This document shows positions 32,708-41,572 of a stretch of 64,000 nt of DNA, one piece after another. Source of the stretch: Pseudomonas anatoliensis (GTDB lineage: Bacteria > Pseudomonadota > Gammaproteobacteria > Pseudomonadales > Pseudomonadaceae); the NCBI RefSeq assembly GCF_017976235.1, contig NZ_JACVHC010000009.1, positions 237,034 through 301,033 of the forward strand, written 5' to 3'. Every line of letters starts with the position of its first letter. Position 1 is the stretch's first letter. The position numbers were made by a program, and so were the translations under genes. The notes beneath the pieces are model-generated. The model saw only the letters and a program-made list of their open reading frames with translations, was not told the DNA's origin and did no database searches.

Positions 32708-33424
32708 TTGAACTCATCCACTGCCAATCCCGCCGATAAATTCGATACCTCCCGCGCCAGCGAATACGCCAGGCAAAGCCGCATCGCATTGGCCGGTTAC
32801 GATGCCTGTCACGATCTTGCGGCGTGCATGTTGGCCGCCAGTCTCGGTCACTCGCGGTCGGCCAAAGTGCTGGTCGTCGGCGCTGGCGGTACGGCGCAGG
32901 AAATCATCGCAATGGCCACGCTGGAGCCGAACTGGCGCTTCACCGCAGTTGATCCTTCCGAGCCAATGCTGGAAGCCGCGACGCAGCATTTGCAGGCCAA
33001 CAACTTGCTGCACACAACGAAGGTGCATCTGGGGCATGTCGACGACTTGCCAGCGGACGAGTCATTCGACGCAGCGACCCTGATCGGCGTACTCCATCAC
33101 CTGAATGGCGACGAGCAAAAACACGCCATCCTGCAATCGATCAAGGCTCGCTTGAAACCGGGCGCGCCGTTGATCGTGGCAGGCAATCATTACGCGTACG
33201 CGAGTCAACCGCTGTTGTTGAGCGCTTGGGGTCAACGCTGGCGGCAACAGGGCGCCAATGCGGAGGAGGTGAGGGCAAAGCTTGGCAAGATTCTTCAGGG
33301 CGCAGATCCGCCGCATTCCGAGGCGGCGGTTCAGGCGTTGCTGCATGAGGCGGGGTTCGGCGAGGCTACGCGGTTTTTTAGCAGCCTGTTCTGGGGGGCG
33401 TGGTTAACCTGTCGAACGGTCTGA
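32708..33424 (+). CDS. Class I SAM-dependent methyltransferase, TTG start
   Basis: 239 residues. The Rossmann methyltransferase motifs are VLVVGAGGTAQE (motif I, about 57-68), the acidic end of strand 2 in FTAVDPSEPMLEAA, and FDAATLIGVLHHL. The start is taken as TTG 32708 because AAGGAG lies eight bases upstream; the only in-frame ATGs are further upstream without such a site. It is divergent from the ECF sigma operon, so it may share iron-dependent control. The substrate is unknown. Confidence 0.85.
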   Translation: MNSSTANPADKFDTSRASEYARQSRIALAGYDACHDLAACMLAASLGHSRSAKVLVVGAGGTAQEIIAMATLEPNWRFTAVDPSEPMLEAATQHLQANNLLHTTKVHLGHVDDLPADESFDAATLIGVLHHLNGDEQKHAILQSIKARLKPGAPLIVAGNHYAYASQPLLLSAWGQRWRQQGANAEEVRAKLGKILQGADPPHSEAAVQALLHEAGFGEATRFFSSLFWGAWLTCRTV

Positions 33425-33535
33425 ACGCAAACTGTCGGTGGTATTCTTCCGCCGCCGCGCTTGGCTGATGTTTGAAGAGCATGAATCCTCAGAGCCCGGT
33501 CAAAATAACAAATCTAAGAGCATAGGCTCGCCCCA

Positions 33536-34429
33536 CTAAACCCCTTCGCGCAGCGCATTCGCAACCAATGTAAATGCAGGCGAAGGTTGCCGGCGATTGG
33601 GGTAGTACAAGTAATATCCAGAAAATGGTAAGCACCAGTCTTCCAGAACCCGCACGAGTCGGCCTTCCTGGAGATGCGGTTCAAACTCCTCTTCGGGGAG
33701 GTAGGCAATGCCCAGCCCGGCCAAAGCGGCATAGACGATGTGGGTCGACGTGTTGAAAATGAGCTGACCGTCTACGCGCACGTTCACTTGTTTGCCGCGC
33801 CGCTCGAAATCCCACACATAGAGCCCGCCTGATGTCTGCATACGCTGATTGATGCAGTTGTGGTTCATCAGGTCTCGTGGATTTTTCGGGCGCTCGTGCG
33901 TGGTGAAGTACGCTGGCGAGGCTACGACGGCCATGCGTAAGGGCGGCCCTATCGGAACGGCGACCATGTCTTTGTCGATGGTATCCCCAAGACGCACACC
34001 CGCATCAAAACGATCCGCCACGATGTCTCTGAATCCGTAATTGACGTCGAACTCGACATTGATATCGGGGTATTCGTGTAGCAATGCGGTGAGTTTTGGA
34101 AGGAGTGTTGTCCGCAAAACATGATCGCCGCAGGTGATGCGTACCGTGCCGGCCGGCTTGTCGCGCAGGTCCGTCAGGATATCCAGTTCCGTTTCGATTT
34201 CATCGAAGCGGTGGCCGATCGCCTGCAACAGCCGTTCGCCCGCAGCGGTCGGCGAAACGCTGCGTGTGGTTCGCGTCAGCAACCTGATTTGCAGACGTGC
34301 TTCCAGACCGCTGACGGCCTGACTCAGCGCAGACTGCGTGACGCCCAGTACGCCTGCCGCGCGCGTAAAACTGCCTTCGCGCGCCACCGTTACGAACGAC
34401 AGCAGATCGTTGAGATTTCTTCTGACCAT
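33536..34429 (-). CDS. LysR-family regulator
   Basis: 297 residues: winged helix-turn-helix at 1-65 (FVTVAREGSFTRAAGVLGVT, SALSQAVSGLEARLQIRLL) and a LysR substrate-binding domain (PDINVEFDVNYGFRDIVADR; YAALAGLGIAYLPEEEFEPH). It belongs by similarity to the CrgA/DsdC-like subgroup common in Pseudomonas. It is divergent from the MFS exporter gene across 100 bp, which is the usual layout for a LysR regulator and its target. Confidence 0.93.
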   Translation of the reverse strand: MVRRNLNDLLSFVTVAREGSFTRAAGVLGVTQSALSQAVSGLEARLQIRLLTRTTRSVSPTAAGERLLQAIGHRFDEIETELDILTDLRDKPAGTVRITCGDHVLRTTLLPKLTALLHEYPDINVEFDVNYGFRDIVADRFDAGVRLGDTIDKDMVAVPIGPPLRMAVVASPAYFTTHERPKNPRDLMNHNCINQRMQTSGGLYVWDFERRGKQVNVRVDGQLIFNTSTHIVYAALAGLGIAYLPEEEFEPHLQEGRLVRVLEDWCLPFSGYYLYYPNRRQPSPAFTLVANALREGV

Positions 34430-34529
34430 TTTGTAAACGCCGTCACAGTCGATTGATTAGCTGAGCTTATAACCTTGTTAAGTATTCATTAGCTAGTCGC
34501 GGTCGCGTTCACTCGTCACCATTGTCGGC

Positions 34530-35744
34530 ATGAATATGAATGCTAATGAGGCCCCAATGGTCGCTGTCTCCTCCCCCCAGAATACGCCCGCTCATTGGAG
34601 CGGCGTCTTTGCAATGACGCTTTGTGTCTTCGCGCTGATCGCGTCGGAGTTCATGCCGGTCAGTCTGCTGACGCCGATGGCCGATGATCTTCAGGTGACG
34701 CAAGGGATGGTCGGGCAGGGCATTGCGATCTCCGGAGCATTTGCCGTTTTAAGCAGCCTGACCATCTCCTGGATGGCTGGAACCCTCAACCGCAAGATTT
34801 TGCTGATGGCATTGGCAGGGTTGATGGCCGCCTCCGGCGCGATCGTCGCACTGGCCCCCAACTATCTGACGTACATGGTCGGTCGTGCCTTGATCGGTGT
34901 GGTCATTGGTGGTTTTTGGTCGATGTCCGCTGCGACCGCGATGCGACTGGTACCAACCTCGCAGGTGCCCAAAGCCTTGGCCATCTTCAATGGCGGCAAT
35001 GCGTTGGCTACCGTGATTGCCGCACCGCTGGGCAGCTATCTGGGCTCGATCATCGGTTGGCGCGGCGCGTTTTTTTGTCTGGTGCCGGTAGCAACGATTG
35101 CCTTCATCTGGTTGTGGATCAGCCTGCCGACCATGAAGGTAGCGCCGCGCACGTCGGGAACGGGCAATGCCTTGAAGCTGTTGAAGAACCGATCTGTCGC
35201 AATCGGCATGGCCGGGTGCGGCGCCTTTTTCATGGGGCAGTTCGCCCTGTTTACCTACCTGCGACCTTTCCTCGAAACGGTGACGCGTGTCGATGTATCC
35301 ACACTGTCGCTGATCCTGTTGGTGATCGGAGTAGCAGGCTTTATCGGCACTCTGATCATCGGCCCGTTTTTACGGCGCGGTCTCTTCCGGACATTGATCG
35401 TCATACCGATGCTGATGGCGTTGATCGCTTTGGCACTGATTCCCTTTGGATCCTCGGTCGTAGTCGTCACTGTACTGCTTGGCTTTTGGGGGTTGTTGGC
35501 CACCGCGGCGCCAGTCGGATGGTGGAGCTGGATCGCGCAGGCCTTGCCCAACAATGCCGAGGCCGGGGGAGGTTTGATGGTGGCGGTGATTCAACTGGCC
35601 ATCGCCCTGGGCTCAAACATCGGCGGACTGCTTTTCGATCATGGCGGCTATCAGAGCACTTTCGTGTTTAGCGCTGGCGTGCTGCTACTTGCCGCGTCCG
35701 TGACGTTGCTGACATCTCGCTCCCCAATATCGCAATCCGCTTGA
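34530..35744 (+). CDS. MFS exporter, NepI-like (DHA1 family)
   Basis: 404 residues with twelve predicted helices. The segment FALIASEFMPVSLLTPMADD and AGRALIGVVIGGFW-like motif (VGRALIGVVIGGFWSMSAAT) are typical of the DHA1 subgroup that includes NepI, a purine ribonucleoside exporter, and sugar-efflux proteins. The start is uncertain: ATG 34530 has no clear ribosome site, while ATG 34557 has TGAGG five bases upstream. It heads a probable operon with the cyclophilin-like and hydrolase genes, with divergent LysR control. Confidence 0.88.
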   Translation: MNMNANEAPMVAVSSPQNTPAHWSGVFAMTLCVFALIASEFMPVSLLTPMADDLQVTQGMVGQGIAISGAFAVLSSLTISWMAGTLNRKILLMALAGLMAASGAIVALAPNYLTYMVGRALIGVVIGGFWSMSAATAMRLVPTSQVPKALAIFNGGNALATVIAAPLGSYLGSIIGWRGAFFCLVPVATIAFIWLWISLPTMKVAPRTSGTGNALKLLKNRSVAIGMAGCGAFFMGQFALFTYLRPFLETVTRVDVSTLSLILLVIGVAGFIGTLIIGPFLRRGLFRTLIVIPMLMALIALALIPFGSSVVVVTVLLGFWGLLATAAPVGWWSWIAQALPNNAEAGGGLMVAVIQLAIALGSNIGGLLFDHGGYQSTFVFSAGVLLLAASVTLLTSRSPISQSA

Positions 35745-35771
35745 GTCCTACAACTTTTTGGGAGATGGACC

Positions 35772-36221
35772 ATGAGAGCACTTCGCTGGCTTGGTTTGCT
35801 GTCTGCAATGCTCGTGCTGGGCGGTTACGTCGCTGTATGTGATGCCGCGTCGGCGTCCTTAAAACCGGAGAAATCTCGCATGTGGATGACCGTCGGGGAA
35901 CAACGCTTCGCCATTACTTTGGCCGACAACGCCGCCGCCGGCGCGTTTGCCAGGCTACTGCCGTTAACAATCGAGATGAGCGATCTCAACCGCAATGAGA
36001 AACACGCCAGCCTTCCAGAAACTTTGCCCGCCAACGCGAGCAAACCGGGAACGATCCACAACGGCGACTTGATGTTGTATGGCGCGGATACGCTGGTGGT
36101 TTTCTATTCAACTTTTAATTCGACGTATTCCTATACGCGGCTCGGGCGTGTGGATGACATCGCTGACCTGGCTCAGGCGCTAGGGCGAGGGGATGTGCGC
36201 GTGATGTTCTCTAAAGACTGA
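35772..36221 (+). CDS. Secreted cyclophilin-like fold protein
   Basis: 149 residues with a signal peptide (LGLLSAMLVLGGYVAVCDA). The body resembles the bacterial cyclophilin-like domain family: MWMTVGEQRFAITLADNAAA, FARLLPLTIEMSDLNRNEKH, NGDLMLYGADTLVVFY, YTRLGRVDD. In that family the fold is cyclophilin-like but isomerase activity is not established. GGAG before the ATG is a good ribosome site. It is 27 bp after the exporter gene and 25 bp before the hydrolase gene, so probably one operon; all three often travel together with a LysR regulator. Confidence 0.8.
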   Translation: MRALRWLGLLSAMLVLGGYVAVCDAASASLKPEKSRMWMTVGEQRFAITLADNAAAGAFARLLPLTIEMSDLNRNEKHASLPETLPANASKPGTIHNGDLMLYGADTLVVFYSTFNSTYSYTRLGRVDDIADLAQALGRGDVRVMFSKD

Positions 36222-36246
36222 TCAATCCGAATCAACAGGGATTCCA

Positions 36247-37275
36247 ATGAAAAAGCTCATTGTTCTATTAACGCTTCTTGTCAGTTCACTCTCAGCAACA
36301 GGAGCCGATATGTCTAACGGCGCAGATAATTTTTACACCAGCGAAAAAGTGACGGTGCAGAAGGTTACTTTCAAAAACCAATATCAAATGAATGTGGCGG
36401 GGAATCTGTTTATCCCGAAAAACCTCGACGCAAAATCGAAGAGCCCGGCGATTGTTATCGGCCACCCGATGGGCGCGGTCAAGGAGCAGAGCGCTAACCT
36501 CTATGCCACGAAAATGGCCGAGAAGGGCTTTGTGACTCTGTCACTGGATCTGTCGTTCTGGGGTGAAAGCGAGGGGCGTACGCGCAATGCTGTTTCGCCG
36601 GACATCTACGCCGAAGACTTCAGTGCGGCAGTGGACTTTCTCGGTGCACAGCCTTTCGTCGACAAGGAGCGTATTGGCGCAATCGGCATCTGTGGCAGCG
36701 GCAGTTTCGTCATCAGCGCGGCCAAGATCGACCCGCGCATGAAAGCCATCGCAACGGTCAGCATGTATGACATGGGCGCAGCCAATCGCAATGGTTTGAA
36801 GCATTCGCAAACGCTTGAGCAACGCAAGGCGATGATCGCGCAAGCGGCACAGCAGCGTGATGTTGAGTTCGCTGGCGGTAAAACCGCTTACACCAGCGGC
36901 ACGGTACATCAACTGGATGAAAACACTCATCCCATTCAACGCGAGTTCTATGACTTCTACCGCACACCTCGCGGCGAGTACACACCGTCCAGTTCCTCTA
37001 AAGAGTTGACGACGCACCCGACTCTGACGAGCAACATCAAGTTCATGAACTTCTACCCGTTCAATGATATCGAGACGATTTCTCCGCGCCCGATGTTGTT
37101 CATTGCCGGCGCTGATGCGCACTCAAGGGAGTTCAGCGAGGAGGCCTACAAGCTCGCCGGACAACCCAAGGAGTTGGTTATCATCCCGGGCGCCGGGCAT
37201 GTTGACCTCTATGATCGTGTCAATCTGATTCCTTTCGACAAGTTGGCTGCCTTCTTTCAGAACAATCTGCAGTAA
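36247..37275 (+). CDS. Secreted alpha/beta hydrolase with a cysteine at the nucleophile elbow
   Basis: 342 residues with a signal peptide (LIVLLTLLVSSLSATGA). It has the alpha/beta hydrolase core of the dienelactone-hydrolase-like/YcjY group: KSPAIVIGHPMGAVKEQ, and the elbow IGAIGICGSGSFVISAAK. The acid is probably D297 in AGADAH, and the histidine is in GAGHVDLYD. At the elbow the residue in the nucleophile position is Cys (GxCxxG), as in dienelactone hydrolase, rather than Ser. It is the third gene of the NepI-like operon; a hairpin at 37304-37323 follows. Confidence 0.85.
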   Translation: MKKLIVLLTLLVSSLSATGADMSNGADNFYTSEKVTVQKVTFKNQYQMNVAGNLFIPKNLDAKSKSPAIVIGHPMGAVKEQSANLYATKMAEKGFVTLSLDLSFWGESEGRTRNAVSPDIYAEDFSAAVDFLGAQPFVDKERIGAIGICGSGSFVISAAKIDPRMKAIATVSMYDMGAANRNGLKHSQTLEQRKAMIAQAAQQRDVEFAGGKTAYTSGTVHQLDENTHPIQREFYDFYRTPRGEYTPSSSSKELTTHPTLTSNIKFMNFYPFNDIETISPRPMLFIAGADAHSREFSEEAYKLAGQPKELVIIPGAGHVDLYDRVNLIPFDKLAAFFQNNLQ

Positions 37276-37303
37276 CCAACACGCAGGAATTGCCTCGCCC
37301 AAC

Positions 37304-37323
37304 AGCCTCACGATGGTGAGGCT
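37304..37323. terminator. Hairpin between convergent hydrolase and oxidoreductase genes
   Basis: Perfect stem AGCCTCAC / GTGAGGCT with loop GATG, between the hydrolase stop (37275) and the convergent oxidoreductase stop (37360). The T-run is short (TT), so efficiency is uncertain. Confidence 0.6.
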
Positions 37324-37359
37324 TTCGCGAGAGTTCGAGTGACATTCTTTTCAGTACGC

Positions 37360-38358
37360 TTATTGGATGGTGACAGTGACTTTGCCTTTTGATCTGCCTT
37401 GCTCGACGTACTGCAACGCTTGTGCAATTGACTCAATAGGGAAGGAACGATCAATGACGGGTTTGATGACACCGGCTTCGATAAGCGTGGTGATTTTTTG
37501 CAGTTGTGTGCCGTCAGCACGCATAAACAGAAATGCATAGCTCACCCCGTGCTTGCGGGCTTTTCTGCGGATGCCGCTGCTCAGCAGGCGCATGATTTGC
37601 CGCAACACCCAAGACAAACCTCGCGCTTGGGCAAACTGTGCGGTCGGTGGTCCCGACAGGGAAATGAGCTGCCCGCCAGGCTTGAGAACCTTGACTGATT
37701 TCTCCAGTACGTCGGCGCCGAGGCTGTTCAACACCACGTCGAAGTCGCGCAGTTCGTTTGCAAAATCCTGCTGTTGGTAATCGATGACCACATCCGCGCC
37801 GAGTGCTTTCACCCAGTCGACATTCGCCGCGCTGGTGGTGGTCGCAACGAAGGCGCCAAGGTGTTTGGCAAGCTGAATGGCCAGCGTGCCGACGCCGCCG
37901 GATCCGGCGTGAATCAGCACCTTCTGGCCTTTTTCCACTTGAGCGATCTCAACCAGCGCCTGCCAGGCCGTTAGCGCAGCCAAGGGGATGGAAGCCGCTT
38001 CGGCCATATCGAGATTTGCGGGTTTCAACGCGAGCGCGTTTTCGTTCACCGCGATCAGTTCAGCAAACGTCCCGATGCGTGACTCGGGAGGGCGTGCATA
38101 GACTTCGTCTCCTGGCTTGAATCGCTTTACCGCCGATCCCGTGCGTACGACTACGCCGGCCAGGTCATTGCCCAATATCAGTGGGAATGTATAGGGCAGG
38201 ATGAGTTTGAATTCCCCGGTTCTGATCTTGGAGTCCAGCGGGTTCACACTCGCTGCATGCACCTGGACCAGTACGTCATGCACACCGACTACCGGGTCGG
38301 GCACTTCGCCGATTCGTCCGTTCTGCTTGCCGTAGCGGTCGATGAAAAATGCTTTCAT
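37360..38358 (-). CDS. NADP-dependent quinone-oxidoreductase-like medium-chain reductase
   Basis: 332 residues of the medium-chain dehydrogenase/reductase family without zinc ligands. GroES-like N-terminus VHAASVNPLDSKIRTGEFKL, cofactor loop HAGSGGVGTLAIQLAKHLGA (about 150-170), and the terminal LQYVEQGRSKGKVTVTIQ are typical of ketone/quinone reductases related to zeta-crystallin and of alkenal reductases. The likely role is reducing quinones or reactive carbonyls with NADPH. It is downstream of an SDR gene on the same strand, 125 bp away; a divergent TetR regulator lies beyond. Confidence 0.9.
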   Translation of the reverse strand: MKAFFIDRYGKQNGRIGEVPDPVVGVHDVLVQVHAASVNPLDSKIRTGEFKLILPYTFPLILGNDLAGVVVRTGSAVKRFKPGDEVYARPPESRIGTFAELIAVNENALALKPANLDMAEAASIPLAALTAWQALVEIAQVEKGQKVLIHAGSGGVGTLAIQLAKHLGAFVATTTSAANVDWVKALGADVVIDYQQQDFANELRDFDVVLNSLGADVLEKSVKVLKPGGQLISLSGPPTAQFAQARGLSWVLRQIMRLLSSGIRRKARKHGVSYAFLFMRADGTQLQKITTLIEAGVIKPVIDRSFPIESIAQALQYVEQGRSKGKVTVTIQ

Positions 38359-38483
38359 GTTGCAGATGCTCTGGTCGGTGGAGTGAGAAGGGCGCGGGGT
38401 TCCAGGTCGCGATAGGCGAAGGGTATCCCGCCAACCACCACCGACTGATTAGGCGCGTTAATCAATGACGTGCTCGCCATGAT

Positions 38484-39272
38484 TCAGACTAGCGTCAAAT
38501 AGCGTTGCGCCACGGCGGACTGGCGGATCTGCGACAAAAGCCCCTGACGCGCGGTTTGCAAGGCATCCCAGCGCTCGCCTTCATGCAGCGGCGGAATGGT
38601 CACCGGCTCGCGTCGGTCGAAGCCAACCAGTGCGGCGTCGACCAGGTCACCCACTTCCATGATTTCGCTCAAGGTGTTGATGTCGATACCGGCGCGATCC
38701 CAGATCTCCGTGCGGGTGGCGGCGGGCAGTACGGCTTGCACATAAACACCCAGGGGCGAGAGTTCCAGGCTCAGTCCCTGGGACAGGAACAACACAAACG
38801 CTTTGGTCGCGCCATAGACCGACATGCCGAACTCAGGCGCCAGACCTACCACCGAACCGATGTTGATGATCGCGCCGTCACCTGCTTTGGCCAGGCGTGG
38901 TGCGATGGCGCTGGCGAGCCGCACCAGCGCAGTGGTGTTGAGGGCCACCAGTTGTGCAACGTTGTCGGTGCTTTGTTCGATGAAGGTGCCGGACTGCGCT
39001 GCGCCCGCATTGTTGACGAGGATGCCGATGCGCGCGTCATCACGCAGGCGCGCTTCAACGGTGTGCAAGTCGTTGAGTTGCGTCAGATCGGCCTTGAGCA
39101 CTTCGACGGTGACGTTATGTGCGCCACGCAACGTTGCGGCAAGGGTTTCCAGACGCGCGTGGTCGCGGGCGACCAACACCAGATCATGCCCGCGCTGGGC
39201 AAAACGCTCGGCGTAAACCGCGCCGATGCCGGTGGAAGCGCCAGTGATGAGAACGGTAGGGCGAGTAGTCAT
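38484..39272 (-). CDS. Short-chain dehydrogenase/reductase
   Basis: 262 residues of the classical SDR family: cofactor motif TGASTGIG (11-18), NNAG in ILVNNAGAAQS, the serine in NIGSVVGLAP, and YxxxK in VYGATKAF. The dinucleotide-binding ARD segment in VARDHARLE cannot settle NAD versus NADP. The start is at MTTRPTV with AAGAGCT upstream, rather than six codons earlier. It is divergent from a TetR regulator across 159 bp. The substrate is unknown. Confidence 0.92.
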   Translation of the reverse strand: MTTRPTVLITGASTGIGAVYAERFAQRGHDLVLVARDHARLETLAATLRGAHNVTVEVLKADLTQLNDLHTVEARLRDDARIGILVNNAGAAQSGTFIEQSTDNVAQLVALNTTALVRLASAIAPRLAKAGDGAIINIGSVVGLAPEFGMSVYGATKAFVLFLSQGLSLELSPLGVYVQAVLPAATRTEIWDRAGIDINTLSEIMEVGDLVDAALVGFDRREPVTIPPLHEGERWDALQTARQGLLSQIRQSAVAQRYLTLV

Positions 39273-39431
39273 GATGTCAGCTCTTTTCAAGTCACACGGT
39301 TTGGGATGTGGGATGTTCGTACTGTCTGCATTTAGGATGATGATCGGAATCTAAGCTGTCAATGTTTTAATTACGAGCAACATCTATGTATCATCAGGCG
39401 ATGTATTTCCAGCGGTAGCGAGGTATCCAAC

Positions 39432-40007
39432 ATGCGAGTATCCAAGGCTCAGGCCCAGGCGAACCGGGAACACATCGTCGAAACGGCGTCAGTTGTATTT
39501 CGCGAAAAGGGTTTTGATGGTATCGGCGTGGTCGACGTGATGGCCGCCGCCGGTTTTACCCATGGCGGTTTCTACAAACATTTCGGCTCGAAGGCTGACC
39601 TGATGGCTGAAGCCTCGGCCAAGAGCCTTGCGCAGTCTCTGGCCAGTGCCGAAGAGCTGAGCGTGAAGGATTTCATCGATGTGTATGTGTCCCGGGATCA
39701 TCGCGATGGGCGCTCCACGGGTTGCACCCTGGCGGCGTTGTGCGGTGATGCGGCGCGTCAGTCGGACGATTTGAAATCGGCCTTCGCTGAAGGCATCGAG
39801 CGCACGTTGCAGACGCTGGGCGAAAAATGCCCGACGGGGCCGGAGGCGGCATCGGGTGAGGCCAGGGTGAAAATGATCGACCTGCTGGCGCGTGCGGTCG
39901 GCGCGATCATGCTATCGCGCGCTTGCCCGGACGACTCGGCGCTGGCTGATGAGATTCTGGCGGTGTGCCACGCGCAAATGACCGAATCATTGGTCGTTCA
40001 GTCGTAG
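39432..40007 (+). CDS. TetR-family regulator
   Basis: 191 residues: helix-turn-helix at about 10-55 (IVETASVVFREKGFDGIGVV, VMAAAGFTHGGFYKHFGSKA) and a helical C-terminal domain with GCTLAALCGDAARQSDDLKS. The GFTHGGFYKHFGSK stretch is typical of the NemR/AcrR-like group that controls reductases and responds to electrophiles. It is divergent from the SDR gene and probably represses it and the next oxidoreductase gene. Three cysteines (C98, C104, C134) could serve redox sensing; that is speculation. Confidence 0.92.
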   Translation: MRVSKAQAQANREHIVETASVVFREKGFDGIGVVDVMAAAGFTHGGFYKHFGSKADLMAEASAKSLAQSLASAEELSVKDFIDVYVSRDHRDGRSTGCTLAALCGDAARQSDDLKSAFAEGIERTLQTLGEKCPTGPEAASGEARVKMIDLLARAVGAIMLSRACPDDSALADEILAVCHAQMTESLVVQS

Positions 40008-40126
40008 ACGGGGTAGATGGATGTCTTACAAAGCGTTCTGACTTGCGTTTATTCCGGTGTTGGCCAAGACGTACTGGCCGAACGCAGTCGTCCAAAGCAG
40101 TCTGTTCTGGAGGCCTTGGCTAACGC

Positions 40127-40594
40127 CTACAGCGAATCAGGGCTAAACGCAGCCTCGACAAATGCCTCGAGCGATTTTTCTTCCAGAATTTCGATGGAAA
40201 AGTGTCCGAAGCGTTTGGGCAGCCAGATGATGCGTGTCCCGGACGGTGATTGAAGGTCTGCGCGTAGCAATGGTTGTCCATTTTCATCTTCAGGCTGCAC
40301 ACCGGCGATCAGCAATTCGTCATACGCCTTTTCGATGTCCGGTGTCGAATAGCAGTGACGGTAGATCATCCCTTCGCCAGCGGTATCCAGCAGCGTCTTC
40401 AGGTTCCCCGCCAACGGTTGCACCAGCATGAAACGCTCTTGCCCGATCACCGCAATCGAGTAGCGCACATGCAGTCCGCCTCGCTCCCATATCTGGGTTT
40501 TGGAGATTTTGGCTTTGAGGATCAGTGCGTAGTAAGCACACGCTTCTTCGAGATCGTTGACCAGTACGTCGACATGACTGAACTTCAGTTCCAT
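40127..40594 (-). CDS. VOC-family (glyoxalase/bleomycin-resistance fold) protein
   Basis: 155 residues from ATG 40594, which has GGGAGG six bases upstream; the longer frame has no such site. One pair of beta-alpha-beta-beta-beta modules: FSHVDVLVNDLEEACAYYAL opens, and the second half has HCYSTPDIEKAYDELLIAGV and RIIWLPKRFGHFSIEILEE. These match a VOC enzyme with possible metal ligands His and Glu. The substrate is unknown. First of a run of small minus-strand genes, all apparently single or paired units. Confidence 0.85.
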   Translation of the reverse strand: MELKFSHVDVLVNDLEEACAYYALILKAKISKTQIWERGGLHVRYSIAVIGQERFMLVQPLAGNLKTLLDTAGEGMIYRHCYSTPDIEKAYDELLIAGVQPEDENGQPLLRADLQSPSGTRIIWLPKRFGHFSIEILEEKSLEAFVEAAFSPDSL

Positions 40595-40710
40595 TGAATG
40601 CCTCCCGCCGAAACGGCCGTGCGGATTAATCTCGGGGGCCGGGAACTCGATCAAGGTTGATGAATGGTTCCCCAACGGTTTCCAGTGGCCGTGCCCTTGA
40701 GGGTGTTGCC

Positions 40711-40869
40711 TCAGCTATCGGTAGTAACGACCGGCTCGGCAGCAGTTTCCTCAGCCATCTTCAGCCGGTCAGCCTTGCTGATGTACTTTTCTTTTTTCGG
40801 GGCCAGTTTCGCGCTGGCCTTTTTGGCTTTTTCCCTGAACAACTGCTTCAGTTTTTTCTGGCGGTTCAT
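40711..40869 (-). CDS. Small basic DUF2986-like protein
   Basis: 52 residues: MNRQKKLKQLFREKAKKASA, then KLAPKKEKYISKADRLKMAE and a short acidic tail. The pattern MNRxKKxxxx...KAKKAxAKLAP...KYISKADR is that of the short DUF2986 family found in many gammaproteobacteria. The frame runs further upstream to 41187 but that part looks non-coding. Very lysine-rich, so nucleic-acid or ribosome contact is possible; the function is unknown. No strong ribosome site is visible. Confidence 0.72.
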   Translation of the reverse strand: MNRQKKLKQLFREKAKKASAKLAPKKEKYISKADRLKMAEETAAEPVVTTDS

Positions 40870-41143
40870 GTTGATGACTCGGGTTGTCTGTTGAATATCG
40901 ACGATCGAAGGGTTTCTCGCTCGCCTTGACCAGAGAGTCGCATAAGCAAGTGTCGCTGTCTCTGGCCCAAAAGGGCAGGCATCCTGACGCATGGCCGGGG
41001 TGCAGGCAACATCAATTCCTGACATCGCAATAAAGTCCCGAACAGACTTGATCGTCGGGCCGGCGCTTGTTCCATGGACGAACGCCCCGCACCCGGAATC
41101 AAGTGAGCGTAGACGCGTTTTGGCATCTGCATTTGAGCGTCGA

Positions 41144-41572
41144 TCAATACGGCCGGTTACGCGCGCAGTCGGGAGGGAGATCACCAATCTGGATCAGGCC
41201 GACCATAACGGAAGGGTCGTCTCTGGAGCCCCAGGACACCGGCGCCCCATGCGCCACCAGGTCGTAGATCCTGCTCTCACCGAGCAACTGACCATTGCGG
41301 TTATCGTATAAGCGGAAAAACGCCGGGCTCTCCCAACGAATGAACCAGGACAGATCTTGCGGATCGTCAGGATGGAACTGAGGATGAAAGGAGTTTGGCA
41401 ACACCCAATAAGGCCTGAACGCCTGGACCCGAACGCAGCCATCGGGGCTGATGTCAGCGTCGCCGTAAGGGTTGGCCAGCGCTTTTTCCCACCACTGGGA
41501 CGCCGCCCACAGTCCAATGTAAAACACCACTAAACCGAGGGCGATCATCAAGAGTCGGCGTTGCCTGCTCAT
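41144..41572 (-). CDS. Membrane-anchored protein of unknown function
   Basis: 142 residues. One N-terminal membrane helix (LLMIALGLVVFYIGLWAASQ) then a periplasmic domain rich in Trp, Pro and Asp (CVRVQAFRPYWVLPNSFHPQ, RLYDNRNGQLLGESRIYDL, WGSRDDPSVMVG). The pattern resembles small conserved Pseudomonas proteins (possibly DUF6201), but I cannot assign it securely. The start overlaps the stop of the upstream GNAT gene by 4 bp, so the two are co-translated. Confidence 0.7.
   Translation of the reverse strand: MSRQRRLLMIALGLVVFYIGLWAASQWWEKALANPYGDADISPDGCVRVQAFRPYWVLPNSFHPQFHPDDPQDLSWFIRWESPAFFRLYDNRNGQLLGESRIYDLVAHGAPVSWGSRDDPSVMVGLIQIGDLPPDCARNRPY

Noticed and set aside
40870..41187. Upstream extension of the DUF2986-like frame to 158 codons
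   Set aside because: The family protein is about 50 residues; the upstream part is compositionally unlike it.
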